This document shows positions 18,508 to 28,096 of a stretch of DNA of 44,024 nucleotides, piece after piece (the stretch's first letter is position 1; each line of letters begins with the position of its first letter). The stretch lies in the NCBI GenBank assembly GCA_021740125.1, contig JAIPAJ010000008.1, forward strand, positions 1 through 44,024, given 5' to 3'. Both the position numbers and the translations under genes were made by a program. This stretch comes from Leadbetterella sp. Lineage in GTDB: Bacteria > Bacteroidota > Bacteroidia > Cytophagales > Spirosomataceae. The notes beneath the pieces were generated by a model that was not told where the DNA came from, searched no databases, and saw nothing but the letters and a program-made list of their open reading frames with translations.

Positions 18508-20172
18508 TCAGTTAGAACCAATAACACATTTAACCAGAAAATCTTGATTAATTTTAGTTGAATATAATTTTACTCTGTAAACATAATAGCCAACTGGCAA
18601 CAACTCACCTGAATTTGACAATCCATCCCATTCAATTTCTCCACTCGAACCAAGAATGGTATTGTTGCTCAAATTCCTAACGAGTTTCCCATTTTTATCC
18701 ACTATGTCTATTTTGGCGGAAATACCCTGCCCATTCAAATTGTATTTTAGAAAGGTTGTTGAGTTTCCATTCGGTTGATAGGGATTAAATACTATAGGTT
18801 CAGCATAAAATACATTCTTTATATTTTCCGTAAAACTTTGAGAGTTAGGCAGGCCTGGCGTTGCAAATCCAAAATCGATAGCGGCAGATGCCCAAATTGA
18901 TTTTTTGGTTAAATCATAGTTTGTTCTTTCAAGAGAAATACCCTCTGAGTTTACTATTAATTGATTGTGCATCTTATCCGAATAAGAAAATCTATCAAAT
19001 TCTACATCGTTTTTATCTAACACAATTACAGTCCCAACATCATTATTAAATGAAGGCATTTTTAAAACTTCAATTATGTGCCCATTTTTGGGATAATTTT
19101 GTTCTAGATATTTCTTATTCTTTGAAAATGCCAAATAACTTTTGGGCTTTATTAAGAGATCGTAGTTGGCGATTTCACTTATCTCGGACAGCTCGCCTTT
19201 TGAATTCAGTTTGGCAAATTTCCATCCTTTTAGATTTAATATCTTATTAGAAGAATTAAAAAGTTCTACAAAATCTTCTCCTCCAGTTTTGAGATTAAAT
19301 AGAATTTCAGATAATAAAATTTCTCCTAATTGGGCTGGAACTAAGTTTGCCAATGCAATAATGAGTCTTTCAGATATATTTCCAGAACAATCTTCCAAAT
19401 TATCCAAAATGAGTTCAATACTTTCGCCTTCTTCAACTGGTCGCTTGAAATTAATAATTACTTTGTTGGTTTGGTAGGGTTGGTAGCCTATGTCAATTAC
19501 TTCATTTAATCCATCTTTTATTTTGAAGTTGTTTTTTTCTTTTATAAAATCGATGGAAACATCCTCATCAAAATTTAGCGTCAATACGTTAATATCTAAA
19601 TTGAAATTCAATAATTTAGGAGCTGAAATGTCGGGATTTGCTTTTTTAACTGAATTTACTTTGCCTGGCGTACCTCCAATTGCGTCCATTGAAGACGTCC
19701 AATTTTGATTTTTTACACACGGAAAACTTGTGTCAATCATTTCTAAGCTTATTCCTCCTTCGTTTTTTAAATTATGCCAACTTGAACTGTAATTGATAAG
19801 GAAAACATCTTGACCACCTTGGTTTTTCAAAACCAAAAGTGCTCCTTCATTGCTAAGTGAGAAATTTGGCAAAGGAATAATCGAACCAAAATTTTTGAAT
19901 TCTGCCTCGTAGCCTTTTCTAAAAACTATGGCATATGCATTTGACTTAATAATTGAATCAGGAAAGGAAACTGAAAAATTTCCATAATAAAGTTTAAAAT
20001 CTTTAAGATTGACTGCCTCTGAGCTAGGATTGTAAATCTCTAAATACTCTCTTTCTGGCAAGCCTTTTGAAGGTGTTGGATCAGCCATAATTTCTGTTAT
20101 TAGAAGTTGATGCGTTTGACCGAAACTATGCAAACCAAGAAAAACAGTGAATACTAATAGTTTGATTTTCAT
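18508..20172 (-). CDS. Secreted lamin-tail-domain protein with FlgD-like C-terminal domain
   Basis: Signal peptide MKIKLLVFTVFLGLHSFGQ (start at 20172 preferred over 20199); LLITEIMADP...YLEIYNPSSEAVNLKDFKLYY and ILLSEILFN...DFVELFNSSNKILNLKGWKF; C-term IEWDGLSNSGELLPVGYYVYRVK. Confidence 0.75.
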   Translation of the reverse strand: MKIKLLVFTVFLGLHSFGQTHQLLITEIMADPTPSKGLPEREYLEIYNPSSEAVNLKDFKLYYGNFSVSFPDSIIKSNAYAIVFRKGYEAEFKNFGSIIPLPNFSLSNEGALLVLKNQGGQDVFLINYSSSWHNLKNEGGISLEMIDTSFPCVKNQNWTSSMDAIGGTPGKVNSVKKANPDISAPKLLNFNLDINVLTLNFDEDVSIDFIKEKNNFKIKDGLNEVIDIGYQPYQTNKVIINFKRPVEEGESIELILDNLEDCSGNISERLIIALANLVPAQLGEILLSEILFNLKTGGEDFVELFNSSNKILNLKGWKFAKLNSKGELSEISEIANYDLLIKPKSYLAFSKNKKYLEQNYPKNGHIIEVLKMPSFNNDVGTVIVLDKNDVEFDRFSYSDKMHNQLIVNSEGISLERTNYDLTKKSIWASAAIDFGFATPGLPNSQSFTENIKNVFYAEPIVFNPYQPNGNSTTFLKYNLNGQGISAKIDIVDKNGKLVRNLSNNTILGSSGEIEWDGLSNSGELLPVGYYVYRVKLYSTKINQDFLVKCVIGSN

Positions 20173-20584
20173 TTTAATAGGTGATTTAGTATTTGACAAA
20201 GTAAATGATTTTCTAAATTATCTCAAAAAAAATACTGCTCTTTCATTTTATCAAAATCATTTGGCTTAGGCCAATTAGATTTGAACGTATTTAAATCATC
20301 ATCAAAAAAGTATTGAAATAGTCAATGAATTATCAAAGTCAACTACTTGAAAACTAGATTTAATCTTAATTATAATAGTAGATTTTATTGTCAAATATCA
20401 AATTTTTGCTTCACACAAATTGCAGGCCAAATTATCCAAAAAGAACACTTTTATGCTATAACCCTCTTAAATAGGACAATGGTTAATATAAAGTATTTAG
20501 AGCATAAAACAATCAAGTCGGCACGATTTTTGGTTGATTTCAAACTTTAAAGCTATTGAGTATAATATTAAAAAGTTTACCATT

Positions 20585-22720
20585 ATGTCGTTACTAAAAA
20601 ATAAAACGCTGTGTTTTATTAGTTTCATGGTAATGGCTACCGCTGGCTGGAGCCAGTCAACTCCACCAGCAACGCCTACTATTTGTACAACACCTCCTGC
20701 AGGATATCTAGCTGGCGGGGCAATGTCTGTGGCACCTAACACCTCATGTGTTCCTTTAGGTGGAAGCACCTTAACCAATGTTACCATCACCAATAAAAAT
20801 GACCCGAACCGCAACGTTTTTGTAGATAATCCTATATTTTATTTTGATATAGACAACAATTTCAACATTGCCACAGCCACCAATGGTGTTGCTGGTGTAG
20901 CAAACTCCGTTTCGAAACAGCTCAACATAGGATACCATTGGATATTAATGAAGGGTGAAAAAAATGGAAATAATTATCTTAGTTGTATTTTGCAGGAAAA
21001 CTTATTAACAAGCATACCTACGGTTACTGCAACATCTTGTGGAGGAAATACTATTACGGTTACCATACCCAATGTTGCTGAAAATCAATACAATAGATAT
21101 ATGATTGATTGGGGAAACGGTGACTTTGATTTTATAAATACATCAACATTAGTACTTCCCCAAGAGAGAAAAAAAACTTATTCCGGAACCCCAAATACTA
21201 TAAAAATCCAAGGTAGTTATATAAGAAATAATACTCCAACGTGCCCTTCAAACACCATTGAAATATCCCCTGATTCGGACAAAAATACGCTATTACACAC
21301 TTTGAAAGGAGAAAACAATGGAAAAGAAGTAAAACTAGAATTTGTAGGTGGTTCACCTGGAGCCGTTTATGATGTAATGGCGGCAGTTGACAACGGTTCG
21401 ACCTTGACCAATTGGTCAAAACTTGCTGAAGGAATAAACGGCAAGGCTACCGTTACAGGCTTAGACCCTAACAATAAATATTGTTTCAAACTTAGAAGTA
21501 AAAACACCTGTGGTTTAGATGTTTTTTCTTTAAACACACTTTGTACCGTTAATTTGCAAGCGACCGTAAAATCTAGCAGCAGTATAGACTTAAAATGGAA
21601 CTTACCTACAGAACCCAATTCAATACCAACACGCTTAAACCTTGAAAAGGATGAGGAAGGTTGCACAAACTGCTACAATAACATCCCTTTTAATAGTCAA
21701 ATTACTACCAATTATAGTGTAGGATCATTAGATTGTTCAAAAAAATATTTATACCAAGTTAAATATAAATACGCCAATATAACTTTCGAAGGCACTTCCT
21801 TGCCTATAAATATTCATTCAGCCCAAATTAAAATCGATTTAAAATCAAATCTTATACCAGCTAAACCTGAGTATTTGGTTTCTGTAGGATTTGACCCAAA
21901 TGATGATACACGCGTTAGGGTAAATATAGTAACCGATGCCAACTCCAATAGCCAAAACAAATATACTTTTTTTAGAGCAGAAAACGACAGCCAAGTTTTT
22001 GAGAAATTGGGAGAAAGAAATGACAACGTATTTGACGATGTGGCCATTTCAGCTGAAATCAAATCTTATTGCTATAAATATCAGATAGAGGACAAATGTG
22101 GAGTAATTTCTGAACTTTCGGATCCATTTTGTACAATTATGCTAAATTCTAAAAGTCAAGGTACGCTCAATTGGTCACCTTATTTGATTCCACCAGATAT
22201 TTACACCAGTGCCTCTCCTGTAGATTACAGTTTGGAATACTTTGATGAAGGTTTTAATTCCTTTATTCCATTGAAAACTACCGAAAAACTAGAGCAATCT
22301 GTTCAAGACCTGTTGGATGGATCTGTACAATCACAGATAAAATTTAGAGTAATGGGGAGACAATATGTAGATACTGATTTGTTTCCAGACCAGTTTATAA
22401 ATTCTTACTCTAATCCATTTGTTTTTCAAGTTCCACCAGGACTATTTGCTCCTTCTGCGTTTACACCAGATGGACAAGGTCCTGACGATTCTGAAACTTT
22501 TAAAATAATGGGCAAATTTGTTGCTTCCGGAAGTTTTAAGATTTTTGATAGATGGGGAGCAACGATTTTTGAAGCAGACAATCTTGCAGAATCATGGAAT
22601 GGAACCGAAAAAAATGGTATAGAACCTGCTCCTCCTGGAACTTATGCCTATATAATTCATGCCCTGAGTGACAATGGTGAAACATTTAGAAAAACAGGAT
22701 CTGTTCTTTTGCTTCGCTAA
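20585..22720 (+). CDS. Secreted protein with gliding-motility-associated C-terminal domain (T9SS type B sorting domain)
   Basis: Signal peptide MSLLKNKTLCFISFMVMATAGWSQS starts at 20585, not 20534. C-term FAPSAFTPDGQGPDDSETFKI...FKIFDRWGATIFEADN...WNGTEKNG...PPGTYAYII. Confidence 0.85.
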   Translation: MSLLKNKTLCFISFMVMATAGWSQSTPPATPTICTTPPAGYLAGGAMSVAPNTSCVPLGGSTLTNVTITNKNDPNRNVFVDNPIFYFDIDNNFNIATATNGVAGVANSVSKQLNIGYHWILMKGEKNGNNYLSCILQENLLTSIPTVTATSCGGNTITVTIPNVAENQYNRYMIDWGNGDFDFINTSTLVLPQERKKTYSGTPNTIKIQGSYIRNNTPTCPSNTIEISPDSDKNTLLHTLKGENNGKEVKLEFVGGSPGAVYDVMAAVDNGSTLTNWSKLAEGINGKATVTGLDPNNKYCFKLRSKNTCGLDVFSLNTLCTVNLQATVKSSSSIDLKWNLPTEPNSIPTRLNLEKDEEGCTNCYNNIPFNSQITTNYSVGSLDCSKKYLYQVKYKYANITFEGTSLPINIHSAQIKIDLKSNLIPAKPEYLVSVGFDPNDDTRVRVNIVTDANSNSQNKYTFFRAENDSQVFEKLGERNDNVFDDVAISAEIKSYCYKYQIEDKCGVISELSDPFCTIMLNSKSQGTLNWSPYLIPPDIYTSASPVDYSLEYFDEGFNSFIPLKTTEKLEQSVQDLLDGSVQSQIKFRVMGRQYVDTDLFPDQFINSYSNPFVFQVPPGLFAPSAFTPDGQGPDDSETFKIMGKFVASGSFKIFDRWGATIFEADNLAESWNGTEKNGIEPAPPGTYAYIIHALSDNGETFRKTGSVLLLR

Positions 22721-22745
22721 ATTTGTTTATGAATTAATAGATTAT

Positions 22746-22773
22746 AAAAAAAGGGGCTTAAGCCCCTTTTTTT
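22746..22773. terminator. Bidirectional terminator between convergent genes
   Basis: Perfect palindrome AAAAAAAGGGGCTTAAGCCCCTTTTTTT. Confidence 0.85.
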
Positions 22774-24229
22774 ATTCAAAATCATCTTTGCTTAACATAC
22801 TGTCTAACAAATCATTGAACTTCACTCCTTCGTCCAATGGTTGTTTTGAAATCAGCGAGTATTCAGCCATTCCATGCAACACAAATTCCATCAAAAAATC
22901 CTTTTGTTCTGCAGTTTCTTCAGGGAAAAATGTTTCTACGAGATCGAGCAAGCCATCCACTTTTCGCAAACCTTGTTTGTAAGTTTTTTGATTTTCATCC
23001 GACAAAAAAGTAAGTGAATTTCCATTGCCAAACCATTCTACTATTTTCTTATAATCAGGGCTCTTTCGTTTCTCAGGATTGGGAAAATAAGCGATAAACT
23101 CGGATCTGATGGCCTTACCTATAAGATTATGTGCCACAAAAACCGGCCCTTCCAACTCTCCTTCATAAACCAATTCGATCTTTCCGTTGATGGCCGATAT
23201 AGCTCCATAAATATCCGAAAGCCTTAAATTTGGCTTCTTATCTCCGTTTTTTAAAGCCCTTAATTCTGCAGAACTTAAAAGATTCTCAAAGGCTGAAATG
23301 GTCATTCTGGCCGAAACTCCAGATTTTGCATCCACAAATTCACTATTCCTTGCTTCAATGGCTACTTTTTCAATCAAATTTTGAAGAATTTCATTCACAA
23401 AAATACCCTTTTGACCATCTTTTCTCTTGGCTTCCTGCTGGGTAATCTTCTTCCCAATCTCAATACTTTTGGGATAATGCGTAATAATTTGTGAATCAAT
23501 TCTATCCTTTAGCGGTGTTACAATACTTCCACGATTGGTATAATCTTCTGGATTTGCAGTAAAGACAAACTGGATATCCAAGGGCAACCAAAGCTTAAAT
23601 CCGCGAATCTGAACGTCGCCTTCTTGTAAAATATTAAACAATGCTACTTGTATTCTTGCCTGCAAGTCTGGAAGTTCATTGATTACAAAAACACATCGGT
23701 TTGATCTGGGAATTAAGCCGAAATGTATTACACGTTCGTCTGAATACGGTAATTTCAATGTGGCGGCTTTGATGGGATCCACATCACCAATCAAATCTGC
23801 AACGGACACATCAGGCGTGGCAAGCTTTTCTGAATACCTTTCATTTCTGTGTAACCAAGCTACTGGGGTTTCGTCACCCAATTCTTTTACCAAATCTCTT
23901 CCGTATCTCGAAATTGGTTTTAGTGGGTCATCATTCAATTCACTTCCAAGTATTATAGGTACGTGTTCGTCCAACAAATGGGTGAAAAGTCTTGCTATTC
24001 GTGTCTTAGCCTGACCTCTAAGCCCTAAAAGATTGATGTTGTGCATTGACAAAATAGCTTTTTCTATTTCAGGAATTACCGTATTTTCATAACCCCAGAT
24101 ACCTTCAAAAATATTCTCTTTATTCTGAAGTTTGTTAATCAGATTGTCTCTGAGTTCTTCCTTTATAGTTTTTGATTTGTAGCCATGCTTCTTTAATTGG
24201 CCTAATGTATTTATTTCTAAAAGCTCCAT
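22772..24229 (-). CDS. MoxR/magnesium-chelatase-like AAA+ ATPase
   Basis: LLGLRGQAKTRIARLF (Walker A-like), FVINELPDLQARIQVALFNILQEGDVQIRGF, FTANPEDYTNRGSIVTPLKDRI. Confidence 0.85.
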   Translation of the reverse strand: MELLEINTLGQLKKHGYKSKTIKEELRDNLINKLQNKENIFEGIWGYENTVIPEIEKAILSMHNINLLGLRGQAKTRIARLFTHLLDEHVPIILGSELNDDPLKPISRYGRDLVKELGDETPVAWLHRNERYSEKLATPDVSVADLIGDVDPIKAATLKLPYSDERVIHFGLIPRSNRCVFVINELPDLQARIQVALFNILQEGDVQIRGFKLWLPLDIQFVFTANPEDYTNRGSIVTPLKDRIDSQIITHYPKSIEIGKKITQQEAKRKDGQKGIFVNEILQNLIEKVAIEARNSEFVDAKSGVSARMTISAFENLLSSAELRALKNGDKKPNLRLSDIYGAISAINGKIELVYEGELEGPVFVAHNLIGKAIRSEFIAYFPNPEKRKSPDYKKIVEWFGNGNSLTFLSDENQKTYKQGLRKVDGLLDLVETFFPEETAEQKDFLMEFVLHGMAEYSLISKQPLDEGVKFNDLLDSMLSKDDFE

Positions 24230-24326
24230 TGTTTCGAAAGATGTTTAAACTACTAACTCAAAATTAAAACAAAAGGTTTGGCATAAACGAATTTAAGAAT
24301 AATTACAAAATCTGTATTTAAGAAAT

Positions 24327-24334
24327 TATATTTG
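24327..24334 (+). promoter_or_regulatory. -7-like element TATATTTG upstream of mgsA
   Basis: Matches TAnnTTTG 17 bp before the ATG; no clear -33. Confidence 0.35.
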
Positions 24335-24351
24335 ACAAATTTTCAAAGCTG

Positions 24352-24801
24352 ATGAATAGAACTTTAGACATACGTAAAAGAGTGGCTCTAATAGCTCACG
24401 ACAACAAAAAACCTGAACTCGTAGAATGGGTAAAGTATAATAAAAACACCTTAAAAAGGCATCAACTATTTGCAACTGGCACCACAGGAAAGCTTATTGA
24501 GTCCGAATTGGATGTTCCGATTATGAAGCTTCTCAGTGGACCTTTAGGAGGTGACCAACAAATTGGTGCATTAATTTCAGAGGGAAAAATTGATATTCTG
24601 ATTTTTTTTTGGGATCCTATGTCTGCACAACCTCACGATCCTGATATCAAAGCTTTACTTAGGTTGGGAGTGGTTTGGAACATTCCCATTGCTTGTGATC
24701 GCTCCACAGCAGACTTCATACTCACTTCGCCCCTTTTTCACGAAAAATATGAGGTAAAAATACCAGACTACACCACCTATATCAAAAGAAAAGATTTTTA
24801 A
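24352..24801 (+). CDS. mgsA: Methylglyoxal synthase
   Basis: ALIAHDNKKPELVEWV, LFATGTTGKLI, SGPLGGDQQIGALI, FFWDPMSAQPHDPDIKALLRL. Confidence 0.96.
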   Translation: MNRTLDIRKRVALIAHDNKKPELVEWVKYNKNTLKRHQLFATGTTGKLIESELDVPIMKLLSGPLGGDQQIGALISEGKIDILIFFWDPMSAQPHDPDIKALLRLGVVWNIPIACDRSTADFILTSPLFHEKYEVKIPDYTTYIKRKDF

Positions 24802-24841
24802 AATCAATCAAAATTGGTATTTTTGCAAAAAAAATAAGGGT

Positions 24842-26002
24842 TTGAAGTACATATTTCTGGTTGTCACAATATTTTTTTTCAAGATAGCGTTTGCCACTAA
24901 TCCAAGTGGTCCAGAAAACCGATATAACATAATTCATAATTTCGAAAATGATTGGACTGAATATGATAAGGATTTAGAGGCTTACACACCCTACATATCA
25001 GAAAACAATAACTCCAATAAAGTATTTTCAGTTAAGTTAAACCTGAATGATTATCCAGGTGCATTTTTAGTAATTAAAACAAATCAAAAAGACAACTACC
25101 TTTTTTTTGATAACCGTCTAAAAAAAAATCTTTCTGCAGATAAATGGGTTGTTTATAGCATCAAAGAGATCATCAAAGAATTAAAAAAGGGTGAAACAAT
25201 TCTCAGTATTTTTGGCTCTAACACGCCAGATAAAAACACTGTTTTTATAGGTTATCCCACATCTCAAGCCATTTCAGTTGTTGAAAAAACAAAAAACAGT
25301 TTCTTGAATCTTATCCCAAGAGGGAATTCACACCTTAGCAGCAGTTTGGTATTTGTGTTTTTTATCAATATCATTATGTTAAGTTTTGTCGCCTCTAATT
25401 ACAATAAAGCTTTCAAAAAATATTACAGTTTCAAGGATCTTTCAGCATTTATACCTAAGGAAAATTCCTTTCTTATAAATAAACCCATGGACAGGCCAAA
25501 TATGATGTTCATAATCTTATTAAGTTTAATTTCTGGATTTGTTATCATGTTATTGCAGTCAAATGGACTTAGTTTCTTCAAAGAAAACTTCTTTTTCCAG
25601 AACGGTAATACATTTGGAATTTTAACCACAAATTTCTTCAAAATCTGTTTATTGATTTTTGTATCATTTGTGCTAAAATACTTCTACATAAATCTTACGG
25701 GTAAGCTTTTTAACATAAAAAAAATAGTAGATATTCATTATTTCAAGGTAATACAAACCACTATTTACTATTTTTCAATAGTATTGATATTACTATTGAT
25801 CGGGTTTAACACCTACATCAAATTAGGCCTTGAATTCAAATATTTATTCACATTAGTATTAATAATTTTCTACTTTTTAAGGACTTTACTAATCTATTTT
25901 ACTATAAATAGAGTCGGAAATATCAAAACTCTTTACTTAATTTCTTATCTTTGCATTGTAGAAGTGTTTCCAATTGTATTAGGGATAAGAATTCTACTCT
26001 AA
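24842..26002 (+). CDS. DUF4271-like multi-pass membrane protein
   Basis: TTG start, N-terminal signal, C-terminal half with several TM helices; sits directly before hemD-like and the T9SS genes. A -7-like TATTTTTG lies at 24818-24825. Confidence 0.65.
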   Translation: MKYIFLVVTIFFFKIAFATNPSGPENRYNIIHNFENDWTEYDKDLEAYTPYISENNNSNKVFSVKLNLNDYPGAFLVIKTNQKDNYLFFDNRLKKNLSADKWVVYSIKEIIKELKKGETILSIFGSNTPDKNTVFIGYPTSQAISVVEKTKNSFLNLIPRGNSHLSSSLVFVFFINIIMLSFVASNYNKAFKKYYSFKDLSAFIPKENSFLINKPMDRPNMMFIILLSLISGFVIMLLQSNGLSFFKENFFFQNGNTFGILTTNFFKICLLIFVSFVLKYFYINLTGKLFNIKKIVDIHYFKVIQTTIYYFSIVLILLLIGFNTYIKLGLEFKYLFTLVLIIFYFLRTLLIYFTINRVGNIKTLYLISYLCIVEVFPIVLGIRILL

Positions 26003-26066
26003 CAATACAAACTAACCTAGAATGGCCTAGGTAATAAGACCAAAGATTAATTCAAATTTTTTCTGC

Positions 26067-26852
26067 ATGAGTGAAATGACAGATATTCAAAAAGAAAGTA
26101 GGCTAAAAAAAGTTGATAGCATATTAATAACTCTAGAAAATCCAGGTGAAAAATCTCTAACTTATACTGACCTGACCAAAGTCTATAACTTAAAAGTCGA
26201 TTTTAGAAATTTTATCGACGTTAAGAAGTCCGATCATAGAGAATTCAGAAAACAGAAGATTGATATTTTAGCTCATACGGCTATTGTTTTTACTAGTAGA
26301 CATGCGGTCGACCATTTTTTCAAAATATGTGAAGAAATGAGAATAGAAGTTCCTATTGACATGAAATACTTCTGTGTTACGGAACAAACAGCCAATTATC
26401 TTCAGAAATACATCACGATTCGTAAAAGAAAAATATTTGCAGGCAATAAAACTGCAGCCGATCTTGAGCCTTTTTTCATTAAACACAAAAATGAAAAATA
26501 TCTCTTCCCTTGCTCAAATATTCGAAACAATTCTGTGCCAGATATGTTAAAAAAGCATGGAATAGCATTAACTGAAGCCATCATGTATGAGACAGTTCCT
26601 GCTGATTTGTCAGATTTAACAGAAGTATTTTACGATATAATTTGTTTTTTCAGTCCTTCTGGTGTTCATTCGTTGGTTCATAATTTTCCAGATTGGAAAC
26701 AAAACAATACACGATTGGCAGCTTTTGGCCCAACAACAGCCAAAGCCATCAGAGACCTTGGTTTGATACTTGATATAGAGGCACCTTTGCCCAATGCCCC
26801 TTCAATGGTGGGAGCATTGGAACTTTATATTAAAAAAGCCAACAATTTGTAA
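26067..26852 (+). CDS. Uroporphyrinogen-III synthase-like (HemD family) protein
   Basis: VFTSRHAVDHFF, YLFPCSNIRNNSVPDMLKKHG, CFFSPSGVHSL, AAFGPTTAKAIRDLGL. Confidence 0.82.
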   Translation: MSEMTDIQKESRLKKVDSILITLENPGEKSLTYTDLTKVYNLKVDFRNFIDVKKSDHREFRKQKIDILAHTAIVFTSRHAVDHFFKICEEMRIEVPIDMKYFCVTEQTANYLQKYITIRKRKIFAGNKTAADLEPFFIKHKNEKYLFPCSNIRNNSVPDMLKKHGIALTEAIMYETVPADLSDLTEVFYDIICFFSPSGVHSLVHNFPDWKQNNTRLAAFGPTTAKAIRDLGLILDIEAPLPNAPSMVGALELYIKKANNL

Positions 26853-26930
26853 TAAAAAGAACCTGATTAGAAAATAATTCATATTATTGAATGTTAATAA
26901 ACAGGGAATATTTTTTTCCTAATATAAAGA

Positions 26931-27881
26931 ATGATTAAAAAGTATTTCTACGTACTGCTTTTTATGTCATATTGCAAGTTGAGTGTTGCTCAAAACATTC
27001 CTCAATTTACGCAATATGTATTTAATCAATTTTATATTAACCCCGCCGCTGCAGGGAGTTCGAATCGAACGCAAATTCAAGCCACAGTAAGGTCTCAATA
27101 CACAGGCTACCTAGCCGATTTTGATCAGGGAGGAAACAATCTTTCTTCTGTTTTTTCTGCTGATTTGCCATTTGCAAAAGCAAAAGGTGGATTAGGAATA
27201 TACTTTTCCAATAATAATTTTACAAATATTCAGTCCAAATCGGAGTTTCAAGTGGCTTATTCTTACCACAAAAGAATTAATAGTAACATACTTGGAGTTG
27301 GGATAAGTGTTGGTGCAAATAATTTAAAATTACAAGGCGAAAATTATCGTCCACGTGACGAAGAAGATCCTTTAATTCCCAATACAACCATTAACTCATT
27401 TTCTCCGAATATTAATATAGGGATATATCTATTTAATCCAAGCTATCAACTGGGATTATCTGTAAAAAACCTTTTGGAGCCAGGATACAAAATAAATGAT
27501 GCAGAAGGCGTATTCAAAGACAAGAGATCTTTCTATCTAACTGGAAAATATGATTTCGGCATTACTTATACGCTTGATATCAGTCCAACATTTATTTTAA
27601 AGTCTGATTTACAGAATTTTTCCACAGAAATTGGAGCGATTGCTACTTATAATCAACAATATTGGGCTGGTGTTAATTATAGATGGCAAGATGCGGCTTC
27701 GGTATTGATTGGAGGCAATTTCATGAAAAACACTGTTAAACTTGGCTATGCAATAGACATTATTAATTTTGGAATTTTAGCAAAATCCAATACATCGCAT
27801 GAAGTTTTCCTAAGGTATTCATTTGGAGCCCCTAAGATTGGCAGAAAGTCAATAATAAAAACTCCGAGGTACAGTATATGA
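26931..27881 (+). CDS. PorP/SprF-family T9SS outer-membrane protein
   Basis: Signal peptide; FTQYVFNQFYINPAAAGSSNRTQIQATVRSQYTGY is the family N-terminal signature. Confidence 0.93.
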   Translation: MIKKYFYVLLFMSYCKLSVAQNIPQFTQYVFNQFYINPAAAGSSNRTQIQATVRSQYTGYLADFDQGGNNLSSVFSADLPFAKAKGGLGIYFSNNNFTNIQSKSEFQVAYSYHKRINSNILGVGISVGANNLKLQGENYRPRDEEDPLIPNTTINSFSPNINIGIYLFNPSYQLGLSVKNLLEPGYKINDAEGVFKDKRSFYLTGKYDFGITYTLDISPTFILKSDLQNFSTEIGAIATYNQQYWAGVNYRWQDAASVLIGGNFMKNTVKLGYAIDIINFGILAKSNTSHEVFLRYSFGAPKIGRKSIIKTPRYSI

Positions 27882-27953
27882 TTAAACGGCATAGTTTTTG
27901 TTGCAAACCCAATAATAAATAATTGGCTTCAACTCAAAAAAAACTATTGGTTT

Positions 27954-27984
27954 ATTGGCATGATTTATGCAAATACTATTTTTG
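27954..27984 (+). promoter_or_regulatory. Candidate promoter of gldKLMN
   Basis: TTGG-N19-TATTTTTG; the -7 element matches TAnnTTTG, the -33 is one base off TTTG. Confidence 0.5.
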
Positions 27985-28096
27985 TAAATACACCTAATAC
28001 AAATAGGTTTTTTTTAGGAAAGTACAATATTGGATAAAAATATTACGTTTAGGCAGTTATAATTTAAGAATTAAATTAACCATCTTGTTTTCGATT

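Noticed and set aside
20347-20550. 67-aa plus-strand ORF in the divergent intergenic region
   Set aside because: Short, AT-rich, no signal or domain; the region is better explained as promoter/regulatory DNA.
26015-26032. Inverted repeat ACCTAG-AATGGC-CTAGGT between the DUF4271-like and hemD-like genes
   Set aside because: Only 6-bp arms, no T-tract and no promoter context; too weak to call.
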